DNA of 64,000 nucleotides from Dasypus novemcinctus (GCF_030445035.2 NC_080694.1:73671147-73735146), one strand, 5' to 3'; counted from the stretch's first letter, positions 1 through 11,439 are shown. The notes: generated by a model from the sequence alone, not told the origin. Made by a program: numbers and translations.

Positions 1-355
1 GCTGCAAGCTGGGAGCTCCAGTGAAGGTTTTCTGTGAATTTCCAGGAGCAGCTGGCTGAAGTAGAGATGGAGATTCCCTCTTCTGCCTGCTGACACCATC
101 GCTTCTCCTTTTAAGGCCTTGAATGATTTGATGGGACGTCTCTCATTGTTGAAGGCAAAATCCTCAGCTGACTGTAGATGTCATCAGCCATAGATGCCAT
201 CAATGAACTAATGATTTAAATCCATGAAATGTCCTCACAGGAACAATCAGGCCAGTGCCTGCTTGACCAAACAAGTGGACACCACAGCCTGGCCCAGTGG
301 ACCCATGAACTTCACCACCACCAGTTTTCTTTTAATACCATTCTCGGACTTTGGT
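1..355. other. Unassigned, probably old interspersed repeat
   Basis: No convincing gene. The wording around positions 120-310 resembles degenerate mammalian interspersed repeat sequence, but I cannot name the family. Confidence 0.3.
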
Positions 356-720
356 GATGCCCCACAAAATGATTTGGAAAGTCTTTTCCTCCTTCTCTAT
401 TTTATCTAAGAATTTTCACAGTAGTGATATAAATTCTTGCTTAAATGTATGGTAGAATTCAACAGTAAGTCACTTGAGCCTGGAGTTTCCTTTGTGGGAT
501 CATTTCTCATTATGAATTTAATTTCTTTAATTGATACATGGCTATTCCACATTTCCTATTCTTGATTCAGTTTTGATCATTTGTCTCTTTAAAGGAAACT
601 GTCCATTTTGTCTCAGTTATCAAATATATTGGTCTAAGTTGTTTCTATTTGTCCTTTATTATCAATTTCAGGTTATAAATTTACATTTAAATACTTTTTC
701 CAATGTTAAGTTTATTTTGA
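356..720 (-). repeat. Old L1 ORF2 fragment (antisense)
   Basis: The T-rich text resembles the reverse complement of the L1 ORF2 region, with runs such as 'ttgattcagttttgatc' and 'gttatcaaatatattggtc'. It is too degraded to give a reading frame. The family call rests on recognition of L1 phrasing, not on an alignment. Confidence 0.45.
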
Positions 721-1389
721 AAACTACAAAATGTGGCATTTCCCAGGTCCAGGTGCTTTGGGAACAGTCCCCAGCCCTGCTCCATGGCCTGCCCCACCCC
801 TCTAAGGCCTGTCACCCCATCTCTCTCCAGCCTCTCCCCAAGTCCCTGGCCTGATTCCACCCCAAGACAGGACTGGCAGGGTGAGGGGGTTATTATTTAT
901 TTTCACCCCATCTCATCCCAGAGGGACTCTAAGTAACAACAACAACAAAACCACACAGAACAAGATTTTCAAAATTAAATAAGAGACTAAATTGGCCTGA
1001 AGTGAAAGTAAAGCCAGAAAAACACAAAGTGAAACAGGAATATGTTTAGCAGCCACATATTGCCGTAACCTTTCACCCTCTAACTCCAGAGGATCCCTGA
1101 ACTTGGCTCTGAGTTTCCTGGGATCCAATGCAAAGAGGAAAGTTAGTGAAAATGCCCAAAATATACACGTTAGACAGTTATTCACAAGAAACCTGGTAAC
1201 GCCTTACTGACACTGGAGAGAGGGTCTTTCCTGGAGGTCGCCAAGAGGACACTATGGATGTAGTGAAGAGTCTCCCCAACGTTATCCCATCCACAGGTAC
1301 GACAGCACAGGTGCACCTCGGAGATGGGGGGGGGGGTTCAATTCCAGGCCACGGCAGTAAAGAGAAAGTTGCAATAAAATGAGACACTC
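721..1389. other. No recognisable feature
   Basis: Mixed-composition single-copy-looking sequence with a short G run near 1326. I see no gene, RNA or clear repeat. Confidence 0.4.
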
Positions 1390-1852
1390 AGATTTTTTGG
1401 TTTTGAGAGCATATAGAACTCATACTTATACTATACTGTGGTCTAGCAAGGGTGCAATAAATGGATTTATGTCTAAAAAACAATGTACATACCTTAATTG
1501 AAAATGCTTTATTGCTAAAAAGTGCTACCGCTCCCTGAGCCCTCAGCCTTCTTTTGCTGGTGGAGGGTCCTCCTCAGTGTTGAGGCTGATCAGGTGGAGG
1601 CTGCTGGAGGGCGGGGGGCTGTGGGGATTTCTTCAAGTAAGACAACAAGGAAGTTGGCCACATTCATTGACTTTCTTTCACTAAAGGTATCTCTGTAGCA
1701 TGCGATGCTGTTTGATAGCCCTTTACACAGAGTAGAACTTCTTTCAAAGCGGGACTCACTTTCTTATACCTGCCACTTCTTTATCAACTAAGTCTGTGTA
1801 ATATTTGAAATCTTTGGTGACTTTTCAATAATGTTCACAGCATCTTTTAAAA
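1390..1852 (-). mobile_element. DNA transposon remnant, Tigger-like (pogo/TcMar)
   Basis: Read on the - strand, short pieces such as 'YYTDLVDKEVAG' and a proline/serine-rich stretch followed by 'EEDPPPAK' resemble the C-terminal part of a Tigger-type transposase. Frames are broken by many stops and indels, so this is a fossil. The L1 3' end begins directly after it, so the L1 appears to have landed in it. The family name is from memory and uncertain. A repeat-library search would decide. Confidence 0.45.
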
Positions 1853-3406
1853 ATTTGTTTATTAACAATTTTATTTCAAATTCACAAAAATAAAAGAACA
1901 GAAAAAGGCAACTCAACAAATCACCGAAAAAATCACCCCTTAAAATTCTTTTTCAGGCACATTTCCACCCCAACTTTTTTTTGCTTCCCTTTATTTTCTT
2001 TTGAATGTTACATTAAAAAAATATGAGGTCCCCATATGCCCCCCCACCTCTCTACCCCACTCCTCCCACATCAACAACCTCTTCCATCATTGTGGCACAT
2101 TCACTGCACCTGGTGAACACATTTTGGAGCACCACTGCACCACATGGACAGTAGTCTACATTGTAGTCTACACTCTCCCGCAGTCCACACAGTGGGCCGT
2201 GGCAGGACACACAATGTCCAGCATCTGTCCCTGCAGTACCACCCAGGACAACTCCAAATCCTGAAGATGTACCCACATCATATCTCTTCTCCCCTCTCTC
2301 ACCTAATTGCAACTGCTAGGTCAGTTGCTCCTCTAGTGTTCAGACAGACACACAGATGAGCACATATTACTTAAATGATGTAGTCAAGGCCTCCATATAA
2401 TTCTGAAAAAAGAGGAAGAATAAAATCATTTCATCATTTTAATATCTCACAAAACCAAATCCCATATTCCTTTTCTTACCTTTAATAGAATTAATATGGT
2501 GCCAACTTTGCTTTTGTTACAAAAACATTACAATGTTGTTAACTATATCCCATAAATTGTATTATATTTTCTCATGTGTCCCCACATACTTAACACCCTG
2601 TTGTAGAAGAACATTCCTGTGTTTGTATTATTAACCACAATCCTCATTAATTCCAAAATCATTGTTATATGTTCCCCATATTATCTTCCAGCTGTCCTCC
2701 AACTAACATGAATCTTCCTAGACTACCGGTTTCAGCCACAATCACATCCCTAAATCAGCAGTGTAACACTCACTATAGTATGTTACCATCAGGTCCAGCC
2801 ATTACCACATACTTATGTTGGATCTTATTAAACAATCCACATACATCCAACATCTTCACCCCTTTTAATCCCACAGTACATCTCCCGCCAATCTACACTT
2901 CAGAGTGCAAGTCCATTATTCTAGTCATTATATTTAGTTAATATTAGTGAGACCTTACAATAGTCATCCTTGTGTGTCTGGCTTATTTCACTCAACGTAA
3001 TATCCTCAAGCTTCCTCCATGTTGTCTTGTGCTTCCCCAGTTGATTTCTTCTTACAGCTGAGAAATACTCCATTGTGTGAATATTCCACTTGTTGTTCAT
3101 CCATTCATCAGTTCAGGACACTTAGGTTGTTTCCATCTTTTAGCAATTGTGAATAAAGCTGCTATGAACATCAGAGTGCAAATAGCTGTTCATGTCCTTG
3201 CTTTCAGTTTATCTGAATATATTCCTAGTAGCAGGATTGCTGGATCATACGGCAGTTCTACATTTAGTCTCCTGAGGAACCATCAGATCATCTTCCACAG
3301 AGGTTGCACCATTTTACAGTCCCACCAACAGTGAAGGAGTGTTCCTATTTCTCCACATCCTCTCCAGTACTTGACACTTTCTGTTCTTTTAAGAGTGTTC
3401 ATTCTT

Positions 3407-3700
3407 GGGAAGCGGACTTGGCCCAGTGGTCAGCATGTCCGTCTACCACATGGGAGGTCCCTGGTTCAAACCCTGGGCCTCCTTGACCCTTGTGGAGCTG
3501 GCCCACATGCAGTGCTGATGTGCACAAGGAGTGCTGATGCACGCAAGGAGTGCCGATGCACACAAGGAGTGCCATGCCACACAGGGGTGCCCCCATATAG
3601 GGGATCCCCACACGCAAGGAATGCACCCCACAAGGAGTGCACCCCGTAAGGAGAGCCGCCCAGCACAAAAGAAAGTTCAGCCTGCCCAGAAAGAGTGGCC
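3407..3700 (+). mobile_element. tRNA-derived SINE (armadillo DAS family)
   Basis: Starts 'gggaagcggacttggccc' and carries a polymerase III A-box-like region and a B-box 'ggttcaaaccc', the layout of a tRNA-Ala-derived head. A body built on repeated 'cacaaggagtgc' motifs follows. It ends near 3700 without a long poly-A, so it is 3' truncated or eroded. It interrupts the L1 3' UTR. This sequence type is diagnostic for armadillo DAS-SINEs. Confidence 0.9.
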
Positions 3701-4018
3701 ATTCTGTATGGTGAAAGATATCTCATGGTAGTTTTGATGTGAATTTCCCTAATAACTAACTATATGAACTTCCTTTTATGTGTCTTTTGGTCTTTTGAAT
3801 TTCCACTTTGGGAAAATGTCTGCTGATATGTTTTGCCCATTTTTAAATAGGGCGACTGGTCATGTTGTCGTTAAGATGTAGAGTCTCTTCATATAACATG
3901 GAGGGCAATCCCTTATCAGATATATGGTATCCAAAGACTTTTTCCCGTTGAGTTAGCTGCCTTTTACTTTTTTGCCAAAGTCTTTTGACGAACAAAAGTA
4001 TTTAATTTTAAAGATGTC

Positions 4019-4427
4019 CCATTTACCTATTTTTCCTTTTTTCTTTTTTTTATTTCTCCCCCCTATCCCCCATCCCCAGCTGTATGTTCTCTGTGTTCAT
4101 TCGCTGCGTGTTCTTTTGTCCACTTCTGTTGTCAGAATCTGCATTTCTTTTTGTTGCATCATCTTGCTGTGTCAGCTCTCCGTGTGTGCAGCTCCATTCC
4201 TGGGCAGGCTGAAATTTCTTTCGCGCAAGGCGGCTCTCCTTACGGGGCACACTCCTTGCATGTGGGGCTCCCCTTTGCGGGGGACACCTCTGTGTGGCAC
4301 GGCACTCCTAGTGTGCATCAGCACTGCGTGTGGCCAGCTCCACAAGGTCAAGGAGGCCCGGGGTTTGAACCGTGGACCTCCCATGTGGTAGACGGATGCC
4401 CTATCCATTGGGCAAAGTCCACTTCCC
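4019..4427 (-). mobile_element. tRNA-derived SINE (DAS family), reverse
   Basis: Reverse copy of the same SINE. The T/C-rich tail (reverse complement of the A-rich 3' end) lies at 4019-4075, and the tRNA-like head with the reversed B-box 'gtttgaaccg' lies at about 4365-4427. It is inserted in L1 sequence that resumes at about 4430. Confidence 0.9.
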
Positions 4428-5534
4428 TATCTATTTTTTCTTTTGTTGCTCCTACTTTGGGAGTAAGATCCAAGAAACCACTGCCAAGCACAAGATCTTG
4501 AAGATGTTACTCTACATTTTCTTCTAAGAGTTTTAGGGTTCTAGTTTTTACATTTAGGTCCTTGATCCACTTTAAATAAATTTTAAATAAGGTGTGAGAT
4601 AAGGGTCCTCTTTCTTTCTTTGAGATATGGATGTCCAGTTCTCCCAGCACCATTTTTGAACAGGCTATTCTGACCCAGCTGCGTGGGTTGACAGCCTTGT
4701 CAAAGATCACTGGACCATTGAGGAGAGGATCTGTTCTGAACTCTAGATTTGGTTCCATTGGTCAGTCTCTCTATCTTTATGCCAGTACCATGCTGTTAAA
4801 GCAGTACCATGCTTTAAAGGCTGGAAGTGTCCTCCAACTTCATTCTTTCTAAAAAAAAAAAATTAGCTATTAAGGGACCCGGACTCTTCCAGATAAATTT
4901 GATAATTGGTTTTTCAAACTCTACTAAGAAGGATATTTGAATTTTTATTAGGATGGTATTAAATCTGTAGATCAGTTTGGGTAGAGTTGGCATCTTAATG
5001 ATATTTCATCTTCTAACCTATGTGTACATAAATACCCTTCCATTTATTTAGATTGTTGTTGGTTTCTTTTACCATTGTTTTATGGGTTTCTGAATACAGG
5101 TCCTCTATGTCCTTGACTACATTTACTACTATTTGACTCTTCCTTTTTTTTTCCTATTTGATTCTTTTAGTTGCTATTGTAAATGTAATTTTTTTCTGAC
5201 TTCCTCCTGAGATTGCTCATTAATAATGCATAGAAACACTATCGATTTTTGCATATTAATTTGCATCCCATCACATTGCAGAAATTGTCTATAAGTTCTA
5301 TTATTTTTGTTGTGGATTTTGGGGATTTTCTAAGTATAGGATTATATCAGTGAATAATGAAAGTTGTACTTCCTTTCCTATTTGTATGAATTGTGTTTTT
5401 TTTTCTTACCTAATTGCTCTAACTAGAGTTTATTTGACACTATTGAGTACCAGGAGAATGCTGGGGATCCTTGTCTTGTTCCTGATCTCAGTGGGAAAGC
5501 TTTCATCTTTCACCATTAAATACAGTGTTAGCTG

Positions 5535-6366
5535 GAAGGACCCCAGGGGATGTGGCTGCCCCTGGCTCTGTGGGAGCTCACTCTTAGGGGGCCTGAGCTC
5601 CAGCCTCAGAGGACTCTCCACATGGAGCCAGCCCCAAGGCTGCCCTATGGACCCCCCAGTGCAGTGAAGAATTGTCCTCATTGCTGGGAGAACCCCACCT
5701 GAGAAGGAAACCCCTCCTGGCTGCGGGCAGGGCACCTGGCCCGCAGGATCCACCTGAGCCATGGGCTAACCACAAACCTGAACTGGGGTGCAGGAAAGGG
5801 GGGAAGGGAAGGGCATCCTGCAGACACCCCCCTTCTTTCTGAGAAAGGGGGTGAAGAGGAGTCTAGCACTGCAGGAATGTCCCCTGGGTAGAGGGCACTG
5901 CCCGCTGCCTGCCTCTCAGAGCTGGCTCATCTTCCGGTCACCAGGTCTTGAAGAGGCTTCCCCAGAAACATCTCACTGTTTAACTCTGCCTTCCCACAGC
6001 CAGGCCCCCCTCCCCCAGCTCTCTCAGGGTGCTCCTGGGATGCTCCCTCCTGCATTCTCACCCCTTCCATCTCCCCCTCCTGAGAGGCAGAGCTCATCCT
6101 GCTCTGCTCAGAGCCCCTTCATGGATCCACCCTGCCCAAAGGTATCCTGTGTCCCAGGATGCTGCCTTCCCTTCTGTCCCCTCTCCAGCCCCCTCCCCAA
6201 GGCACCTGGTCCAGCCAGGCTGAGCTGCACCTGCTTTCCTGAACTGTCCTTCTCTTTCCTACTTCTGAGGCTGCCCGCAGGCAAGTCCTTCCTCCTGGAA
6301 TGCTCTCCTCCCCTTCTCTTGTCCAGCTGAGGTAATCTCTCAAGGCCAGTTTACATGCTTTGTGCA
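5535..6366. other. GC-rich unique-looking sequence, no gene recognised
   Basis: C-rich DNA with a 180-residue Pro/Ser-rich open frame at 5788-6330 on + that shows no domain, splice context or family likeness. I treat the frame as chance in GC-rich DNA. Confidence 0.4.
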
Positions 6367-6452
6367 GGGAACATGTAGCTCAGTGGTTGAGCACCTGCTT
6401 CATGAGTGAGGTTCCAGGTTCAATCCCTGGTACCTCCTAAAAATAAATAAAT
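6367..6452 (+). mobile_element. Short tRNA-derived SINE
   Basis: 'tagctcagtggttgagcacc' carries an A-box-like start, followed by 'aggttcaatccctgg' (B box) and a short A-rich tail with 'aaaataaataaat'. The same short form recurs at 60925 and 61036. Confidence 0.7.
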
Positions 6453-7690
6453 GCTTTATGCTTTCTAAAACCCTTGCCCTCCTGCTTCTGCCTCTCTGTG
6501 CACAGCTCAGTGTCTGCATCTTGATCATGGGATGCCCCCTTCCTAGATGGTGCTCTCTTTAGGGACAACAATCAGCCTTTACACCTTCACACCCCAGCCC
6601 CTAACAGTGTGTCCATCCACAACAGACACCTGTACGTGTGCATTGAGGTGCTAATTCCTCCACCTCTCTCTGCCCTTCTGCCTCCCCACAGGAATGTCTC
6701 AGGAGTCACTGGAATCTCTGAGCATGGAGGGAGATGAGATGAGGACACGGAGTGCCGCCAGCCCAGGAGCTCCAGGTGCTCTGGTGAAGGCTGCTCCCCT
6801 GCCCCTCCTTCACGTCCTCTCCACGGCCTCGGAAAGCTGCTCTCTGGCGTCTGTCCAGGCCTTGAAAGAAAGGCAGACACTCCTTATTCACTGCCCGTCT
6901 TCACAGAGGCATTCAGAATCCAGGCTGTAGAGTCACAGAGTGACAGAACAGAAGTGGTTTTGAATCCTCTAGTCCAAGATCCAAATGTCCAGATCAGCCA
7001 TTTTTACAGAGCATGTGGTGCTTGGAGGGCACGTTCAAGCCCACATTCCTGTGAAATGACCAGCGCCCAGGTCCTTGGGGTCTCAGGCCACTTTGCTCCA
7101 CCCTGCCTGAGGGCACTAACTTGGGGGGGGCTCAGGCTTAAGGCTCAGCTGGTGCCTGGACCCTAGTCCTGACCATGAGCCCGACTGAGGACCACAGGCT
7201 CAGGACGTGGCATGTGTGGACCCTCGGCCTCTGGTTTTCAGGTTACAAAGTCATCCAGGAGAAATCAAAGTGAGGGGATTCCTGGTACTTGACCAGAAGA
7301 GAGTCTTGGGACAGGAAGATCTCCCCAGCTCCCCTCAGCTCCCATCAGAGCTCACCCCGCAGGGGGAGACGTGGCCAAGACCAGCCACACGCTCTTCTGC
7401 TCAGCTTGTTGGTGCTAATCCCACCTTCCTTTGGCCTCACTTCCTCTCTAAAACTCACCGTTATCAGCCCACTTTCCCCTGCCAAGGCTTATATGGTTAG
7501 GATGTTATTACAGACATGGAAGATTTTTTAGCTCCATATGGCTCTGGGAGCATCATGTGGCATCACTATGGAATCTGTGGATAAGACGCCCTCCTCGTGG
7601 TCAGCTCATCCTGAGACCAGCCGCTGCTACCACGGTGCTATTTGGGGGAAGCCCTGGAAGTAGTTACTCCATGTCTCTCTCTTGCTCTTT
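6453..7690. other. No gene recognised
   Basis: Mixed GC-rich sequence. I looked here for RING/B-box exons of the TRIM15-like gene (C-x2-C, CGH.FC) and found none in either strand's open frames. Confidence 0.4.
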
Positions 7691-8080
7691 TTCTTTCTTT
7701 TTATTACAGCAGTTGCAGGTTCACAGAAAAACCAGGCAGGGTCCCCATACACTGTCCCACCCCCGCATGCATCTTTCTCTATTAATGTTCTGCAGTAGTG
7801 AGGTAGCTTTGGTGTCACTGAGGAACCAGCATCTCCATAATCATATCAGTCACTATAGTCCATAGTTTACAATACAGTTCAGTCTTTGTGGTCTACAGTT
7901 TTATTGTGTTTTATTTTCCTTTTTTAAGGTTTTATTGTGGCGACATTTATACAGCATAAAATCTTCTATTTTAACCACTTTGAAATCATGGTATTTATTG
8001 CACCACAAGGTTGTGCTGGCATCACTCCACACTTTACTAAAACTCTTCATCACCCGTCCCCTTATCAATAGTGAATGTTT
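7691..8080 (-). repeat. Old L1 3' UTR fragment (antisense)
   Basis: 'gcaggttcacagaaaaac', 'gtccatagtttacaatac' and 'aggttttattgtggcgac' are phrases of an old L1-type 3' UTR in reverse. It is degraded and has no coding potential. It ends just upstream of the TRIM15-like exon. Confidence 0.55.
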
Positions 8081-8203
8081 AGATGAACCTCCTGGAGCCC
8101 AGCGCTGTGAGCCCCTCCCTAAGCATGTCTGTCCTTCTGCCCCTCACAGGCTCAGATGGAAACCAAGAAGCAGCTGCTGAGAGGCCGCAGGTAGAGGTGG
8201 GGG

Positions 8204-9575
8204 CAGCAGCGCCCCCTGCCGGCCAGGTCGAGGAGCTGGGGGGGCAGCAGCGCCCCCTGCCGGCCAGGTCGAGGGAGCTGGGGGCAGCAGCGCCCCCTGC
8301 TGGCCAGGTCGAGGGAGCTGGGGGCAGCAGCGCCCCCTGCAGGCCAGGTCGAGGGAGCTGGGGGGGGCGGCAGCAGCGCCCCCTGCCGGCCAGGTCGAGG
8401 GAGCTGGGGACAGCAGCGCCCCCTGCCGGCCAGGTCGAGGAGCTGGGGGCAGCAGCGCCCCCTGCAGGCCAGGTCGAGGGAGCTGGGGGGGGGCGGCAGC
8501 AGCGCCCCCTGCCGGCCAGGTCGAGGGAGCTGGGGACAGCAGCGCCCCCTGCCGGCCAGGTCGAGGGAGCTGGGGGGGGGGGGCAGCAGCGCCCCCTGCC
8601 GGCCAGGTCGAGGGAGCTGGGGACAGCAGCGCCCCCTGCCGGCCAGGTCGAGGAGCTGGGGACAGCAGCGCCCCCTGCCGGCCAGGTCGAGGAGCTGGGG
8701 GGCAGCAGCGCCCCCTGCAGGCCAGGTCGAGGGAGCTGGGGGGGGGCAGCAGCGCCCCCTGCCGGCCAGGTCGAGGAGCTGGGGGGACAGCAGCGCCCCC
8801 TGCCGGCCAGGTCGAGGGAGCTGGGGACAGCAGCGCCCCCTGCCGGCCGGGTCGAGGGAGCTGGGGACAGCAGCGCCCCCTGCCGGCCAGGTCGAGGGAG
8901 CTGGGGGACAGCAGCGCCCTCTGCCGGCCAGGTGGAGGGAGCTGGGGGGCAGCAGCACCCCCTGCCGGCCAGGTCGAGGAGCTGGGGACAGCAGCGCCCC
9001 CTGCCGGCCAGGTCGAGGGAGCTGGGGACAGCAGCGCCCCCTGCTGGCCAGGTCGAGGGAGCTGGGGACAGCAGCGCCCCCTGCTGGCCAGGTCGAGGGA
9101 GCTGGGGGACAGCAGCGCCCCCTGCCGGCCAGGTCGAGGAGCTGGGGGCAGCAGCGCCCCCTGCCGGCCAGGTCGAGGGAGCTGGGGGACGGCAGCGCCC
9201 CCTGCCGGCCAGGTCGAGGGAGCTGGGGTCAGCAGCGCCCCCTGCTGGCCAGGTCGAGGGAGCTGGGGGGCGGCAGCGCCCCCTGCCGGCCAGGTGGAGG
9301 GAGCTGGGGGGCAGCAGCACCCCCTGCCGGCCAGGTCGAGGGAGCTGGGGGACGGCAGCGCCCCCTGCTGGCCAGGTCGAGGGAGCTGGGGACAGCAGCG
9401 CCCCCTGCCGGCCGGGTCGAGGGAGCTGGGGGGCAGCAGCGCCCCCTGCTGGCCGGGTCGAGGGAGCTGGGGTCAGCAGCGCCCCCTGCTGGCCGGGTCG
9501 AGGGAGCTGGGGTCAGCAGCGCCCCCTGCTGGCCAGGTCGAGGGAGCTGGGGACAGCAGCGCCCCCTGCTGGCTA
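8204..9575. repeat. GC-rich minisatellite, 34 copies of a ~40-bp unit
   Basis: By hand count there are 34 copies of a unit built on 'cagcagcgccccctgc[cta]g', 'gccaggtcgagg(ga)' and 'gctgggg'. The G run varies in length, and some copies lack 'gga' before 'gctg', so units run from about 36 to 48 bp. Variants include ccgg/ctgg/caggcc, 'gcaccccc' at two units, and ccgggtcg. Most units are about 39 bp (13 codons), so long chance ORFs run through the array on both strands (for example 8083-9576 on + and 8079-9320 on -). The codons CAG-CAG-CGC-CCC-CTG-CTG-GCC-AGG resemble QQRCLLLAR of TRIM15, so the unit was probably copied from the host exon. Confidence 0.97.
8204..9575 (-). promoter_or_regulatory. 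Tandem array of CTCF-type motifs, all on - strand
   Basis: The conserved core of every unit, read on -, is TGGCC(A/G)GCAGGGGGCGCTG. This is close to the CTCF core consensus as I know it (TGGCCACCAGGGGGCGCT). A clean example is 9033-9050. Spacing is about 40 bp and all motifs point the same way. Copies with 'ctgccgg' place a CpG inside the motif and could be methylation sensitive. Occupancy in vivo is inference. The motif itself is seen. Confidence 0.7.
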
Positions 9576-9704
9576 GGTGGAGGAGCTGGAGCAGGTCCTG
9601 CAGGAGCGCGAGGACTAAGCCCAGGAGGCCCCTGAGGAAGTCACGGCTTGGGGTCTCGACGAGGAGCTGGAGAAGTGTCGGCGCCAGCACACGAGCCCCT
9701 AAAA

Positions 9705-11150
9705 GTGAGCGCCTCCTGCCGCATGGGGTAGAGGAGGGAGGCGGAACGCCCTTTGGGGGCGCTGGAGAGAGGGAGGAGGGCTGGGGATTGTTTCTAATGG
9801 GGTCTGGGGGCACCTGACTCCTTCAGCCCAGAGAGGAGGCGAGGATGACCCTGCGGTGACCGCCCTGGTCACTGGGTCTTGTTAGGGCGCTGGGCTGAGT
9901 CTTGACTGAGATGGCCCTTCTAGCTGGGGGGTCCTGGCAAGTTTCTCAGTCTCTGTAGACAACGGAGTATGAACAGCACCTCCTCACAGGGCTGTGGCTA
10001 AGATTATGAGAACTAGTCCAGGTAAACGCTCAGCGCGGTCCTGGCACCCAGGAAGACTGCAGGAGGTGGTGGCTGCTGTGGTGTCACCAGCGTCATCCTC
10101 CCAGTTAGCAGAGCTGGTTCACATCCCGAGGCCCGATTGGTAACTCCAGCTCCAGTCCCTGATCCCCACACACTCACCTGCTGGAGGCAGAACACCTCCC
10201 AGGACGAGGTGGAGACAGGAGCCAGCGCAGGGGAACGGGCAGCTCCATTAGTGAGGAAAGTCCAGGGGAAGGAGCTCCAGGAGCAGGTCCTCCAGCAGGG
10301 GCGCTCTCTCAGGAGGAGCCTTTGAGCTGTTCTTCAAGGAGGAAGGACGAGCAGGACAGGGAAGGGCGCGTGGAGCCAAGGTCTGCTCTTTCTGCTTTTG
10401 TGGGACGTGGAGTCACCGGAGCAGGGAGGCCCGTTCCCAGCCCCTCCTCCTTTAAACACAGCGTTTCCAAGGATGGGGCTTTCACCCCTCCACAAGGACA
10501 ACTCTGCAGAAAAGCACAGGCACTAGATATACACACCCTGTCAATCACTAGCACAAACACCCAAGCCCACCACAGGGCTGTGCTCAAAGGGTCACATCAT
10601 TAAAATAGATGATCTGGTATTGGGGGGACACAACCCCCAGAAATGAGTATAAATAATAATCATGATTTTAAGCTTGTCCCAGAAAGGCTTTATAATCTAT
10701 GAAATGATTAGTACTCAAGTCAGTGTCTAACACCAATTAAAATGTAAAATTCAAAGAGGAACTGTCTTCTACAGAATACAAATAATCTGGAACCTGAGAG
10801 GACCAGAGCTGCCTTCCCCTCCTCTTTCCCACCCAGTTCCCCTTTCCTCCAGAACTCTCAAATGCTGTTTGGAAGGGCAGCTCCAGGCTCTGGCAGGCTC
10901 TAATGCAGGCGTTTTCCTTCCTCCGTGCTCAGGCATTAGCCGTCTGCCCTGGGAGGGAAGAGGACACTTGCCGTGCGCTGTGTGCCCTCCATGAGCTGAG
11001 GGCTGAACCAGGTTCCCCTGAGTCAGGAGGTGCCTCTCACCTGCTTGTCCAGGAGTCTGGAAGGGCCTTGGGGCTCCTGGGGAAACAGCGGTTACCTTGG
11101 GTGGGGAAGGAGGGAAATGGGATTGGAAAGACCTAAGTGCAATGCTTCAT
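9705..11150. other. No gene recognised
   Basis: I searched the + strand for later TRIM15 exons (short 23-bp exon, B30.2 exon with LDPQTA-like start) and saw none. A short stretch at 10277-10310 ('caggtcctccagcagg') echoes the coiled-coil wording at 9590 but gives no exon. Confidence 0.4.
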
Positions 11151-11184
11151 CTTCTAGGGAAAGACTAAATCCATTTGTCAAAAG

Positions 11185-11285
11185 ATAAGGTTTGGACGTG
11201 CTTGGGTGTTGGGTACACGGTTACTCATTAAGTTCCTTAGAGCACTTGTTGTAGATCTGAAATATTTTATAAGAAAAAAACCAAA
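11185..11285 (+). repeat. Fragment of old L1 3' end
   Basis: 'gttgggtacacggttactc' and 'gtagatctgaaatatttta', followed by an A-rich tail, resemble the 3' end of an old L1 family. Confidence 0.35.
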
Positions 11286-11439
11286 ACGAGTCCTTCATAA
11301 GGTTTGTGCATTTTTCATAGTTATTTGTTATCAATGGTTTTGTCACTCTCTTAATTCTTACGGTGTGTTGATACCGTAGGGCTGCAGTTTTTTTTTTTAA
11401 GTGAAGAAAAGCAGTTTATTTCAGGGCGCTCCAGCTGCC

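Larger units (their letters stand above)
1853..5534 (-). mobile_element. 5'-truncated L1 (3' UTR and 3' end of ORF2), reverse orientation
   Basis: The element lies in reverse, with its 3' end at about 1853. It reads through a long 3' UTR (recognisable phrases such as 'gctgagaaatactccattg' at about 3056 and 'ggattgctggatcatac' at about 3234). It then enters the antisense C-terminal part of ORF2 ('ccagttctcccagcaccat' at about 4634) and stops near 5534, so it is 5' truncated. Two DAS-type SINEs (3407-3700 and 4019-4427) are inserted and are younger. ORF2 is broken and no enzyme can be made. The terminal 300-bp segment (about 1990-2320) recurs at 43.4, 52.9, 57.0 and 60.5 kb, so this 3' UTR type is common in this genome. 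Confidence 0.85.
8150..9704 (+). pseudogene. TRIM15: TRIM15-like coiled-coil exon disrupted by a minisatellite
   Basis: An acceptor 'ccctcacag' (ending at 8149) leads into A-Q-M-E-T-K-K-Q, which matches the start of the TRIM15 coiled-coil exon as I recall it (TQIESKKHQ). A minisatellite interrupts it from 8204. After the array, 9576-9690 reads in one frame V-E-E-L-E-Q-V-L-Q-E-R-E-D-stop-A-Q-E, then PEEVTAWGLDEELEKCRRQ. This parallels TRIM15 residues LRELEQQIWKERDEY...EEVTRLGAQVKELEEKCQQ. A 'gtgagc' donor follows at 9705. Without the array the exon is about 183 bp, against a usual 231. The TAA stop and the array make it non-functional. TRIM15 is a RING/B-box/coiled-coil/B30.2 protein linked to focal adhesions. 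I found no RING, B-box or B30.2 exon for it here. TRIM10 is a less likely alternative. Confidence 0.72.

Noticed and set aside
5535-8149. RING and B-box exons for the TRIM15-like gene
   Set aside because: No C-x2-C / CGH.FC pattern found in either strand. The exon at 8150 seems isolated.
8204-9575. CRISPR-like array
   Set aside because: Head-to-tail repeats with no unique spacers, in a mammalian genome.
8079-9813. Long ORFs (up to 497 codons) on both strands across the minisatellite
   Set aside because: The usual 39-bp period keeps several frames open at once. The predicted proteins are only repeats and the region is an amplified exon fragment.
10286-10304. CTCF-like 'ccagcaggggcgct' on +
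   Set aside because: One G short in the core, so spacing is wrong. Much weaker than the array units.
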